From GCA-003244245 sp039924425 (GTDB lineage Bacteria; Actinomycetota; Actinomycetes; Mycobacteriales; Pseudonocardiaceae), in contig JBDTAX010000003.1 in the NCBI GenBank assembly GCA_039924425.1, forward strand, positions 1-20,041: DNA of 20,041 nucleotides. The letters are read 5' to 3'. Both the position numbers and the translations under genes were made by a program. Under the pieces are notes generated by a model. It made no database searches. It was not told the origin of the DNA and was given only the letters and a program-made list of their open reading frames with translations. Shown here piece after piece: positions 1 to 7,104 of this stretch; the stretch's first letter is position 1; each line of letters starts with the position of its first letter.

Positions 1-1529
1 GCGTTCTCCTCGATCGCCTGGGCCAGCGGTGCCCAGGCGGACAGGAACGCCTCGTGGGTCACCCCGAGGACCACGGTGCCCTGATCGGTGTCCGTGGTCA
101 GCAACCGCCGCCGGACGAAAGCGTCCAGTTCCCCGATCACCGACGCGGGCAGCTCATCGCGGGGAACCCGCCACCGGGTGGGGCGACCTTGCTCATCCAC
201 GGTGACCAATCGCAACAACCCGGCAATGACCCCCACGTGATCCCGACCGCCCACCGCGCATGCCTCCGCCAGCGCCGCATCGGCCTGAGAGGTCAGGGCA
301 CCCCGCACCCCGCCGAGCTGGTCATAACGTGCGCCAGACAGCTGGCCACCCCGGCCGATGCCCTCAGCCAACTGCGCCAGGGTGAACGCCAGCAGCGGCA
401 GCGCCTCCCCGCTGTCGGTGTCGCCCACCAGGCGCGCCACCAGATCCTCGTCCACGCCGAGACCGGCCAGCCGAGCCGGGCCTTGGATCACCGCTGGCAG
501 CGCGTCGCGGCGCAGCGGGCGCAGTGGGTAGGGGCGGGTCGGCAGCACCGCCAGGTCGGCGTCGATCAGCAGCGGGTCGAAGAACTCCGGCCGCAGGGTG
601 GCCACTACCTGCACCGGGCCACCCAGCGCCGGAAGCAATAACCGCGCGAACCGGGCTCGCGCCGTCGGGGCGGCCTGGGTGAGCAGCTCCTCGAACTGAT
701 CCACCACCACGAGCAGCCTTCGCGCCCGCGCGGCCAGCAGCAGCTCATCAGCTAGCGCCGTCAGGCCACCGTCATCAAGCCGGTGTCCCACCTCCGCCAC
801 TGTCCAGCCCAGCCCCAGCTTCCGCGCCGCGACGGCCAGTTCCCGAACCAGTGCCGCCACCGGGTCAGCCCCGGGCAGCACCGGATCCAGCGTCCACCAG
901 CCCGGCTCCCCCGCCATCACATGCAGCAGCCCAGCCCGCACCAGCGAGGACTTGCCGCACCCCGAGGGGCCCACCACCAGCAGCACCGCACCCTCGACCC
1001 GTTCAGCCGGAGACCGCAACAGCCCGGCCAGCTGCTCCACTTCACCGCCGCGGCCGAAGAACACCTGATGGTCCGCGACGTCCAACGGGCGCAACCCCGG
1101 GAACGGCGACCGGTCATCGGGCCACCCCCAGCCCCCGCCGGCATCCACCCGGCGCAGCTCCGCCACCAGCGCCGCACGCCCCGCAGCGGAATCAGCCGTG
1201 AGATCAGCATGCTGAAGCGACGCCAGCAGCGGGTGCACCACCCCTGGCTCGGCCCGCACCGGCAGCACCCGGCTGCCCCGCGACAGCGCGATCCCCACCT
1301 CGGCCGAACACCACAATGACCCCAGGTAGGCTCGGGTGAGCACGCAGACCACCGCATCGGCCCACCTCAGCCGCTCATGCAGCCGCTGCTCCCACTCCTC
1401 ACCTACCGGGATCCCATCACGAAGATCCCGATCCAGGAACACCTCGTGACCCTCGCCCACCAGCCACCGATGCAGGTCAGCGGCACACTCGCCATCCTCG
1501 CTGGCATGACTGACGAAGACCCTGGCCAC
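1..1529 (-). CDS. TIR domain + nSTAND1 NTPase protein, partial (C-terminus beyond the window)
   Basis: This open frame starts at a GTG at 1529 behind GGGGGAGG and runs 509 codons to the left edge without a stop. Residues 1-130 form a TIR domain: it opens with VFVSHASED, has a BB-loop-like FLDRDLRDGIPVGEEW, and carries WCSAE, where Glu77 sits at the position of the catalytic glutamate of NAD-cleaving TIR domains. From about residue 141, SPFPGLRPL and FFGR lead into an nSTAND1-type NTPase with Walker A GPSGCGKSS (187-195) and Walker B RLLVVVDQFEEL (271-282). In this family the missing C-terminus usually holds WD40 or other sensor repeats. By family knowledge the NTPase senses a trigger and oligomerises, and TIR is the effector, so anti-phage or signalling use is likely. 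Actual NADase activity is inference. ctaG lies 42 bp upstream on the same strand and looks functionally unrelated. Confidence 0.88.
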   Translation of the reverse strand, partial: MARVFVSHASEDGECAADLHRWLVGEGHEVFLDRDLRDGIPVGEEWEQRLHERLRWADAVVCVLTRAYLGSLWCSAEVGIALSRGSRVLPVRAEPGVVHPLLASLQHADLTADSAAGRAALVAELRRVDAGGGWGWPDDRSPFPGLRPLDVADHQVFFGRGGEVEQLAGLLRSPAERVEGAVLLVVGPSGCGKSSLVRAGLLHVMAGEPGWWTLDPVLPGADPVAALVRELAVAARKLGLGWTVAEVGHRLDDGGLTALADELLLAARARRLLVVVDQFEELLTQAAPTARARFARLLLPALGGPVQVVATLRPEFFDPLLIDADLAVLPTRPYPLRPLRRDALPAVIQGPARLAGLGVDEDLVARLVGDTDSGEALPLLAFTLAQLAEGIGRGGQLSGARYDQLGGVRGALTSQADAALAEACAVGGRDHVGVIAGLLRLVTVDEQGRPTRWRVPRDELPASVIGELDAFVRRRLLTTDTDQGTVVLGVTHEAFLSAWAPLAQAIEEN

Positions 1530-1571
1530 GGCACCTCCCCCCGGGGCTAGCGTAAACAGGGGGCGTCGAGT

Positions 1572-2582
1572 TCACGACCGATTATCGGGGCGTGAGCGGC
1601 GGTGGAGGGCGGCCAGCATGCGGTTGTAGGCCTGGCGGGCGGCTTCGTCGTCGTCGACGTCGGCGGTGGCTCCGACGGTGGTGGGGTCAGTGCCAAGAGG
1701 GGAGCCGATGTTCGCCAGGGCCTGGCGGCGGGCCGATTCCAGCCAGTCGCCGAGCCGGGCGCGGGAGCCGGTCGCGCTCCACTGGGCGACGACCGCGAGC
1801 ATCAGCAGCATCATCAGGACGTCACCGCCGACCCACATGATCGCTCCGGAGGAGTTCTGGTCACCGAGCAGGGACGGTCCCCAGCCCGGCCGCATCAGCG
1901 CGGTGCTGGGGGCCAGCGGTTGCCCGGTCAACATCAGCGCCACACCCACCAGGGTGTCCGCTCCCATCGCCACCCCGAGCAGCGCGAACCTGACCACATG
2001 CGGGACGGGCCACGGGGTGGCTTCGGAGCCGACCAGCGGCCAGAACAGCAGGTAGCCGCTGAGCAGGTACAGCACCTGCTCGAGGTGGTGCGCCCAGGGC
2101 TGGGTCGCCATCAGCTCCGGGAAACCGGTGAGGTGCGTGATCACCAGCACTCCGGTGTACAAGCCGAGCGCCAGGACCGGGAAGGTCAACCATCGCGCCA
2201 GGCGGCCGCCGGGAGCCTGGCCCCATCCGAGGCGGATCGGTTGACCCCAGATCAGCAACACCGGCACGACCATGATCAATAAAAGGTGCTGGATCATGTG
2301 CATCCAGAGCAGGGCATGCCCGTACACCTCGACGGCGCTGTGCACCGAGACCAGCAGCACCACCACCCCCGCCAGCCAGGAAGCCGTGGCGCGCGGCGGC
2401 CAGCCCGGCCCAGTCAGCTGGGAACGACGGCGCACGACCATCAGGTAACCGGCCACCGCGAGCACGGCCAGGACGTCGGCGATCGGGGCCGACGTCCAGG
2501 TCGTCACAGCGGTGTGCCAGCTCAACGGTGGGATGCCTGGAGCGTAACGCGCGGCACCGACAGAACGGAGCTCGCGCGGCAC
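1572..2582 (-). CDS. ctaG: Cytochrome c oxidase assembly protein, CtaG family
   Basis: This is a polytopic membrane protein of about 336 residues that matches the caa3-type oxidase assembly factor CtaG. The core reads HALLWMHMIQHLLLIMVVPVL, followed by further hydrophobic helices and conserved HLTGF and HHLEQVLYLLSG segments. Members insert in the plasma membrane and help copper loading or assembly of cytochrome oxidase. The open frame extends to a TTG at 2627, but that codon lies inside the ribosome-binding region of the divergent gene. I prefer the GTG at 2582, which has an AGAGG eight bases upstream. The start remains uncertain because a later TTG or GTG just before the first helix is also possible. 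The C-terminal tail is charged and probably cytoplasmic. Confidence 0.85.
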   Translation of the reverse strand: MPRELRSVGAARYAPGIPPLSWHTAVTTWTSAPIADVLAVLAVAGYLMVVRRRSQLTGPGWPPRATASWLAGVVVLLVSVHSAVEVYGHALLWMHMIQHLLLIMVVPVLLIWGQPIRLGWGQAPGGRLARWLTFPVLALGLYTGVLVITHLTGFPELMATQPWAHHLEQVLYLLSGYLLFWPLVGSEATPWPVPHVVRFALLGVAMGADTLVGVALMLTGQPLAPSTALMRPGWGPSLLGDQNSSGAIMWVGGDVLMMLLMLAVVAQWSATGSRARLGDWLESARRQALANIGSPLGTDPTTVGATADVDDDEAARQAYNRMLAALHRRSRPDNRS

Positions 2583-2629
2583 GGCGAGAACCTCTGCCTT
2601 ACCATCGCTATTGCGACGAGGAGGCAACT

Positions 2630-3115
2630 ATGGGGGTTCACGTGCACGAGGTTCAGGTCGAAGTGATGCTGCTGTCGATCTCGACAGACGATCAGCTGAG
2701 TTGGCGGGTGATCTATGGGGATCTGCCGGCGGGATGCCGGCCCGACGCGCGGGCCTGCGAGCTCGCGGGACTGGGCACCCGGGTACCCACCGCGACGGTC
2801 GTGCACTCGACGTCGTGGCGGCCCACCCCCGGTGGGCTGATCCTCACCTACGCCGTCGCGCCGGACCCGGGCCCCGAGGGCGCCACCGTGTCCGCCGTCC
2901 CCGCTGACGCCCGCATCCTCTGCGCCGAGGACGCCGCGGCCCCCACGCCCGCCGCGCTCACCCTCGAGCACGTCCTGGCCCATGCGCTGCGGCACCTGTC
3001 GCTGGTGGCGCGCACCACCCCGGCCGTGATGGCGGCAGCTGACGCCCACCCGCGACTGTGGCACGCTGTGGTAGCCCACACCCCCGATGTGGCAGGTCAG
3101 CTCGTCGGCGCCTGA
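2630..3115 (+). CDS. Conserved-looking hypothetical protein
   Basis: This 161-residue protein starts at the ATG at 2630, directly behind a strong GAGGAGG (2618-2624). The frame is open further upstream, but the strong ribosome-binding site fixes this start. The N-terminal half looks like beta strands (VEVMLLSISTDDQLSWRVIYGDLP, split over two strands), with TPGGLILTYAV in the middle. The C-terminal half is alanine- and histidine-rich and predicted helical, with HVLAHALRHLSLVARTTP and a terminal HPRLWHAVVAHTP. I do not recognise a family, signal peptide or membrane segment. It is followed after 30 bp by the S51-like fusion gene on the same strand and probably shares its transcript. It diverges from ctaG. 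Confidence 0.75.
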   Translation: MGVHVHEVQVEVMLLSISTDDQLSWRVIYGDLPAGCRPDARACELAGLGTRVPTATVVHSTSWRPTPGGLILTYAVAPDPGPEGATVSAVPADARILCAEDAAAPTPAALTLEHVLAHALRHLSLVARTTPAVMAAADAHPRLWHAVVAHTPDVAGQLVGA

Positions 3116-3145
3116 GCCTGAACAACCAAGGGGTGATCTACTGTC

Positions 3146-4447
3146 GTGACACCCCTTCCACGTCTGCTTGCCATCATGGGATCCGGCGAGACCGCCCCGA
3201 CGATGGCGAAGGTGCACCGCCTGCTCATCGAGCGCCTCGGTGCCGCAAACGCGGATGCGGTACTCCTCGACAGCCCCTACGGGTTTCAGGAGAACGCGCG
3301 GGAGATCTCGCAACGCGCGGTCGGCTACTTCCGCAACTTCCAGGTTGCGCTCGACGTCGCGTCGTGGCCCACCGCCGATGATGTCCTGGCCCGCGAGCGC
3401 GCCCTGGCGCGGATCAACGCCGCCGATTACGTCTTTGCCGGCCCGGGCAGCCCGACCTACGCGCTCGGCGTCTGGGAGGGCAGTCGACTGCGTGACGTGC
3501 TGACTGACAAGTTCACCGGCGGCGGCTGTGTGACGTTCGCCAGCGCGGCGGCGGCCACCCTCGGCGTCGCCACCGTGCCGGTGTATGAGATCTACAAGGT
3601 GGGCGCGGCCCCGTATTGGGCGCCGGGCCTGGACCTGCTGGCGCAGATTGGCCTGTCCGCGGCGGTGATCCCGCATTACGACAACGCCGAGGGCGGAACC
3701 CACGACACCCGGTTCTGCTACCTCGGCGAGCGGCGGCTACGAATGCTGGAATCACTGATGCTGGAGTCACCGCTGTTAGAGTCACCGATGGGCGCTGACA
3801 CGGTGGTGCTCGGGGTGGATGAGCACACCGCAGCGGTGTTCGACACCGACACCGACACCGTGACGGTGCTGGGCCGGGGCGCGCTCACGATCCGCAGGCA
3901 GGCGGTGAGCACGCTGTTCACCTCCGGCGCCACGGTGCCGATCGATGAGCTCCGGGCGATCGCGGCGGGTGGCGGGACGGCCCCCGCACCGTCGGCCGCC
4001 TGTCTCGACGCCGTCGAGGTGCCCAGGGAGCAACCCTCGTTGCGCGCGGAGGCGCAGCGGCTGGCGAAGGACTTCGACGCCGGGCTGCGGTCGCGGGACG
4101 TGAACGCGGCCGCCACGGCCGTCCTCGAGCTGGAGCAGGCGATCGTCGACTGGGGGGCCGACACCGAGGAGGAGGACGGCACCGAGGGGCCCCGCGCCAC
4201 ACTGCGCGAGATGATCACGCGCTTGGCCGAGCTCGCCGTGGTCGGCGCGCGGGATCCGCGGCGGATCCTCGCGCCCTTCGTCGACATGCTCCTGGAGCTG
4301 CGGGAGCACGCGCGCGAACAGGGCTCCTGGGCGCTCGCCGACACGCTGCGCGATCGACTCACCGCCGCCGGGATCGAGGTCCGTGACACCCCGGAGGGTG
4401 CCGCTTGGCTGTTCGCTGGGGATCAGCGCGGCCCCGGGTCGAGATAA
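3146..4447 (+). CDS. Peptidase S51-like (class I glutamine-amidotransferase fold) protein with CysRS-like C-terminal domain
   Basis: This 433-residue protein uses a GTG start at 3146 with AAGGGG upstream. Residues 5-195 resemble peptidase S51/cyanophycinase-like proteins: IMGSGETAPTM at the start, VFAGPGSPTYA near 97-106, a central FASAAAATLG near 131-140, and IPHYDNAEGGTHDTRF near 175-190. The usual nucleophile motif of S51 enzymes is G-x-S-A-G; here Ser133 is kept but the flanking glycines are replaced by alanine, so peptidase activity is doubtful. Residues from about 300 to the end are helical and finish with LADTLRDRLTAAGIEVRDTPEG, which closely resembles the extreme C-terminus of cysteinyl-tRNA synthetases. 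The function is unknown. The last 25 bp overlap the convergent small gene at 4423. A three-copy 15-bp repeat lies at 3746-3790. Confidence 0.8.
   Translation: MTPLPRLLAIMGSGETAPTMAKVHRLLIERLGAANADAVLLDSPYGFQENAREISQRAVGYFRNFQVALDVASWPTADDVLARERALARINAADYVFAGPGSPTYALGVWEGSRLRDVLTDKFTGGGCVTFASAAAATLGVATVPVYEIYKVGAAPYWAPGLDLLAQIGLSAAVIPHYDNAEGGTHDTRFCYLGERRLRMLESLMLESPLLESPMGADTVVLGVDEHTAAVFDTDTDTVTVLGRGALTIRRQAVSTLFTSGATVPIDELRAIAAGGGTAPAPSAACLDAVEVPREQPSLRAEAQRLAKDFDAGLRSRDVNAAATAVLELEQAIVDWGADTEEEDGTEGPRATLREMITRLAELAVVGARDPRRILAPFVDMLLELREHAREQGSWALADTLRDRLTAAGIEVRDTPEGAAWLFAGDQRGPGSR
3746..3790 (+). repeat. In-frame 15-bp tandem repeat, three copies
   Basis: Three consecutive 15-base units (3746-3760, 3761-3775, 3776-3790) fit CTGGARTCACYGMTG, with one divergent first codon in the last copy. 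They encode LESLM, LESPL and LESPM inside the S51-like gene. Being a multiple of three, expansion or contraction would keep the frame. Confidence 0.75.
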
Positions 4448-4725
4448 CGCAGGTGCACGGCGTGCAGCACGTCACCGCGGGATCGGCCGGTGGCCTCGGC
4501 GAGCTCGTCGAGCAGGATGCCGGACAGCGAGGACATGCCGAACATCATGTCGGCAAACCCGCGCCACGGATCCTGGGCGCCGGCGGCATCGCCGAAGGCG
4601 CGGTTCATGGCTTGGTGAAAGATGCCGGGGTCCGCTTCGGTCTCGGCGATGCTCCACGCGGTGAGCACCTCCAACGCCGACGGCAACACCGTGTGCAGCA
4701 GCTCATCTGGACTCTCGATGCTCAC
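4423..4725 (-). CDS. Small hypothetical protein coupled to superoxide dismutase
   Basis: This 100-residue protein begins at a GTG (4725) that overlaps the sodA stop codon as GTGA, a typical translational-coupling arrangement. It is acidic and predicted almost entirely helical (DELLHTVLPSALEVLTAWSI, later MMFGMSSLSGILLDELAEA), with no signal peptide, metal-binding motif or recognised family. A longer frame exists upstream, but it only runs antisense to sodA codons. Its 3' end overlaps the convergent S51-like gene by 25 bp. The coupling suggests a role linked to the dismutase or its regulator, which is inference. Confidence 0.72.
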   Translation of the reverse strand: MSIESPDELLHTVLPSALEVLTAWSIAETEADPGIFHQAMNRAFGDAAGAQDPWRGFADMMFGMSSLSGILLDELAEATGRSRGDVLHAVHLRYLDPGPR

Positions 4726-5333
4726 AGCAACACCACCGACCGGGCGTGGGTGAACCGGCGGGCGACGTCGGCCCAGTTCACCACGTTCCACCACGCCTCG
4801 ACGTAGTCCGGCTTGACGTTGCGATATTGCAGGTAGAAGGCGTGCTCCCACATGTCGAGCAGGAGCAGCGGCACCATGCCGGGGGTCATGTTGGCTTGGT
4901 GGTCGTAGACCTGCTCGAGGACCAGGCGCTGCCCAAGCGACTCCCACGCCAGGATCGACCAGCCGGATCCCTGTACGCCGAGCGAGTTGGCGGTGAAGTG
5001 CTTGCGGAAGGCGTCGAAGGACCCGAAGTGCTCGTCGATCGCCGCGGCGAGCTCGCCGTCGGGCTTGTCGCCGCCGTCGGGAGACATGTTGGGCCAGAAC
5101 ACCGAGTGGTTGACGTGCCCGCCAAGGTTGAACGCCAGGTTCTTCTCCAGCATGTTCACCGTCGCCAGCGCCTCGTGCTCGCGCGCCTGCGCCAGCTGCT
5201 CCAGGGCGGTGTTGGCGCCCTTGACGTAGGTGGCGTGGTGCTTGGAGTGATGCAGCTCCATGATCACCCCAGAGATGTGCGGCTCCAGGGCGCCGTAGTC
5301 GTAGGGCAGGTCGGGCAGGGTGTAGTCGGCCAT
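4722..5333 (-). CDS. sodA: Superoxide dismutase (Fe/Mn family)
   Basis: This 203-residue enzyme has the normal length of the Fe/Mn superoxide dismutase family and converts superoxide to hydrogen peroxide and oxygen. It starts YTLPDLPYDYGALEPHISG, has the first metal histidine in MELHHSKHHATYV, a second in NHSVFW, and the metal-binding Asp and His in LLLLDMWEHAFYLQYRN. These four ligands are all present. The ATG at 5333 has GGAGGT six bases upstream. Whether iron, manganese or both serve as cofactor cannot be read with certainty. It has no signal peptide, so it is probably cytoplasmic. It lies 12 bp after a zinc-finger regulator gene and overlaps the next small gene by 4 bp, suggesting a three-gene transcript. 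Confidence 0.96.
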   Translation of the reverse strand: MADYTLPDLPYDYGALEPHISGVIMELHHSKHHATYVKGANTALEQLAQAREHEALATVNMLEKNLAFNLGGHVNHSVFWPNMSPDGGDKPDGELAAAIDEHFGSFDAFRKHFTANSLGVQGSGWSILAWESLGQRLVLEQVYDHQANMTPGMVPLLLLDMWEHAFYLQYRNVKPDYVEAWWNVVNWADVARRFTHARSVVLL

Positions 5334-5345
5334 GCGTGACCTCCT

Positions 5346-6011
5346 TCAGTGATCGTTCTGTGCTTTGGCGAACGGCTGTACCGCGACACCGGCCGCGTCG
5401 AGCTCGCGGCGCAGCCTTGCCCACCCCAGCCCGGCCGCCTTGGCGATGCCACGCAGGCTCGCCCCGGCGGAGTGGGCGTGGCGCAGGTAGCTGGCCAAGT
5501 CCTCGAAGCCGAGCTCGCGCAGGCGCCCGGCCAGTGCTTGATCGCGCTGGGCGGCCCGGGTCAGCCGGCCCGCGTCGAGCGCGGCGCGGCGCAACCGGGC
5601 CAGCTCGGGGGGTGGGCTGGCGGTGTGCGCGGTGGCGGCCAATCGGGCCAGCCGGCCAGTCCGGGAGAGCTCCTGCCCGACCGCCAGCCGGGCCCGCAAC
5701 GCCGGTGAGCGCCGGTAAGCCTCGCTCTGGCGAGTGGCGATCGACCGCGAGAGCGCCGGGGCGACCAGTGGGCGACTCCGGCACAGCCCCATCGTTTCCC
5801 GGTAGGAATCGGCGGTGTGCCCGTGCGTCCGAAGGTGGCCGCCTAGCGAGACAAACCACCGCCCGCACAGGTGACAGCAGACCCTGCCTGTGTCGGATTC
5901 GACCACCAGCTGGCCGTACGGAGCGTGCAGGCCGGTGCCGTCGGGCAGCGCCCACAGGTGAGCATGGGTGCGCGCGCCCCGAGAGCGGCCCACCGGCGCC
6001 GTGGTCGTCAT
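5346..6011 (-). CDS. MucR/Ros-like zinc-finger DNA-binding protein
   Basis: The ATG at 6011 with AGAGG seven bases upstream gives 221 residues; the frame extends upstream through intergenic DNA, which I reject. Residues 45-76 form a Ros/MucR-like zinc finger, Cys46-x2-Cys49-x9-His59-x3-His63, followed by GHTADSYRETMGL, similar to the segment after the finger in MucR proteins. The middle (about 80-160) is rich in Arg and Ala and looks helical. The last 50 residues (ASLRGIAKAAGLGWARLRRE) look like a second helix-turn-helix. The family acts as DNA-binding regulators. The gene sits 12 bp before sodA on the same strand, so it may control the sod transcript; that is inference. Confidence 0.8.
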   Translation of the reverse strand: MTTTAPVGRSRGARTHAHLWALPDGTGLHAPYGQLVVESDTGRVCCHLCGRWFVSLGGHLRTHGHTADSYRETMGLCRSRPLVAPALSRSIATRQSEAYRRSPALRARLAVGQELSRTGRLARLAATAHTASPPPELARLRRAALDAGRLTRAAQRDQALAGRLRELGFEDLASYLRHAHSAGASLRGIAKAAGLGWARLRRELDAAGVAVQPFAKAQNDH

Positions 6012-6120
6012 CGTCACACCTCTATTGCCATCGAATTGCAACTGCCGCCTCATCTTGACGTGCCGCGGCCCTGGAACGCAACCCCCGATCGGTCCCCGGC
6101 GGTAGCTGATCGAACCTCTT

Positions 6121-6177
6121 GATCGCCGAAAGTGAGCCGTAGCGGTTCCGCACGGCCACACCTCACTTTTGGCGATC
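6121..6177. repeat. Long imperfect inverted repeat (cruciform-forming palindrome)
   Basis: The left arm 6121-6136 (GATCGCCGAAAGTGAG) and right arm 6162-6177 (CTCACTTTTGGCGATC) match at 15 of 16 positions when paired. Inside is a nested stem, GCGG-TT-CCGC (6142-6151), flanked by CCGT/ACGG. It lies between two divergent transcription units, where a terminator is not expected, upstream of the cobalamin riboswitch. It may be a dispersed palindromic element or a regulator site. No second copy is visible in the window. Confidence 0.8.
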
Positions 6178-6258
6178 TTCGCGTACTGCGAGCGGACCGG
6201 CGGCCCGCCCGACGAGTCGCTTGCGGGGTGCGAAGCGGACCGCTACCGTCCGACGAGA

Positions 6259-6349
6259 GCAACGGTACGAGGAAGCCGGTGAGAATCCGGCGCGGTCGCG
6301 CCACTGTGATCGGGCGATGAAGCCCGGGAGCCAGACCTTCTGCCGTTGC
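6259..6349 (+). ncRNA. Cobalamin riboswitch
   Basis: The conserved cobalamin-aptamer landmarks are all visible in order: GAGGAAGCCGGTGAGAATCC, then GCGCCACTGTGA, then GGGAGCCAGACCTTCTGCCG. The outer helix P1 closes exactly between GCAACGG (6259-6265) and CCGTTGC (6343-6349). It lies 92 bp upstream of the cbiM start. Family knowledge says cobalamin binding lowers expression of downstream cobalt/B12 genes. Additional upstream bases may be part of the leader. Confidence 0.95.
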
Positions 6350-6387
6350 CAAGCTCAGCCATGTCAGGGACGCGTCATCCCGAGGGA

Positions 6388-6447
6388 GTGCACACATGAA
6401 AATGTCCGCCGCGCAAGCGTCGTGTGCCAGCGAGGTGGGCTGTGCAC
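6388..6447 (+). promoter_or_regulatory. Candidate expression platform sequestering the cbiM start codon
   Basis: GTGCACA (6388-6394) is perfectly complementary to TGTGCAC (6441-6447), and the second arm contains the GTG start codon of cbiM. The pairing would close off the ribosome-binding region as well, which fits a translational cobalamin switch. Part of the sequence is self-palindromic, so the pairing needs folding support. Confidence 0.4.
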
Positions 6448-6455
6448 ATCCCTGA
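6396..6455 (+). CDS. Possible leader peptide overlapping the cbiM start
   Basis: A 19-codon frame, MKMSAAQASCASEVGCAHP, begins at an ATG with GAGGGAG eight bases upstream and ends 14 bases inside cbiM in another frame. It lies between the riboswitch and cbiM and could couple translation. There is no direct evidence that it is translated, and it may be chance. Confidence 0.3.
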   Translation: MKMSAAQASCASEVGCAHP

Positions 6456-7083
6456 CGGTTTCGTCTCACCGGCGGTCGCTGTCGCTGGCGCTGCGGTGGC
6501 CGTTGCGGGGCTGGGGGTGTGCGTGCGCCGCGCGGGGCGCGACGTCACCGAGCGGCAGCTGCCGCTGGCCGGGCTCGCAGCGGCGTTCTTCCTGGTCCTG
6601 GGGGCGCCGATCATTCCCCTTGCGGTGGGCACCGAGGGGCACCTGCTCGGCGGCACCCTGGCCGTGGCGCTGCTCGGGCCGTGGCTCGGGCCGCTGGTGA
6701 TCACCGTGGTCACCGTGGTGCAAGCGTTGTTCCTGGGCGATGGCGGGCTGTCCACGCTCGGAGTCAACGTGGTGAACCTGGCGCTGGTGCCAGCCGTGAT
6801 CGGTTACCCGGTGCTGCTCGGGCTGCGCCGGCTGTTGCGCCGCGGGCCGACCGGCACAGCGGTGGCCGCCGGAGTCGCCGCCGCGGTGGCGGTGCTCGCG
6901 GCGGCGGTGCTGTTCACCGCGGAGTACGCGGTGGGCGGCGTCGCCGGGATCCCATTGCACACCGTCGCGGTCACCACCATCGGGGTGTACGCCCTGGTCG
7001 CGGTCATCGAGGGACTCGTCACCGCGCTGGTGGTGCGGGGGCTGCTGACGGTGCGCGCCGATCTCGTGCGGGTGGCTGCATGA
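6442..7083 (+). CDS. cbiM: Cobalt ECF-transporter substrate-binding membrane protein, CbiM type
   Basis: I choose the GTG at 6442, preceded by GAGGTGG, because the product then begins MHIPDGF; the second-position histidine and N-terminus are part of the Co(II) site in CbiM proteins. The 213-residue protein has about six or seven hydrophobic segments and family motifs GHLLGGTLAVALLGPW, VVQALFLGDGGLSTLG and NVVNLAL. It would be the substrate-specific membrane component of an energy-coupling-factor cobalt transporter, which also needs a CbiN-like partner, CbiQ and the ATPase CbiO. None of these is present in the window. The gene follows a cobalamin riboswitch, so it should be repressed by B12. 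Its stop overlaps the ATG of a truncated next gene. Whether it works alone or with components encoded elsewhere is unknown. Confidence 0.92.
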   Translation: MHIPDGFVSPAVAVAGAAVAVAGLGVCVRRAGRDVTERQLPLAGLAAAFFLVLGAPIIPLAVGTEGHLLGGTLAVALLGPWLGPLVITVVTVVQALFLGDGGLSTLGVNVVNLALVPAVIGYPVLLGLRRLLRRGPTGTAVAAGVAAAVAVLAAAVLFTAEYAVGGVAGIPLHTVAVTTIGVYALVAVIEGLVTALVVRGLLTVRADLVRVAA

Positions 7084-7104
7084 GCAGGTCGCGGAGCCGA
7101 ATCT
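7080..7104 (+). pseudogene. Truncated start of the next cobalt-transport gene (cbiN-like stub)
   Basis: An ATG at 7080 overlaps the cbiM stop as ATGA and opens MSRSRSRIF, a basic N-terminus of the kind that precedes a first membrane helix. The hydrophobic continuation expected of a CbiN-like protein is absent: from about 7105 the DNA is the 3' end of the opposite-strand XRE/ImmA gene, and the frame stops at 7148. I read this as the remnant of the second gene of the cobalt operon, cut by the lower-GC segment. Its original identity is inferred from operon order. Confidence 0.5.

Noticed and set aside
917..1357. Alternative frames inside the TIR/NTPase gene
   Set aside because: The true frame has TIR and Walker motifs; the other frames are Arg/Trp/Cys-rich shadows.
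3841..3866. Short GACACC repeat run
   Set aside because: Simple coding repeat (Asp-Thr) within the S51-like protein; too short for a CRISPR or regulatory array.
4726..5955. Minus-strand 510-codon open frame spanning sodA and the zinc-finger gene
   Set aside because: Only its last 100 codons make a plausible protein; the rest is an alternative frame of sodA and the MucR-like gene.
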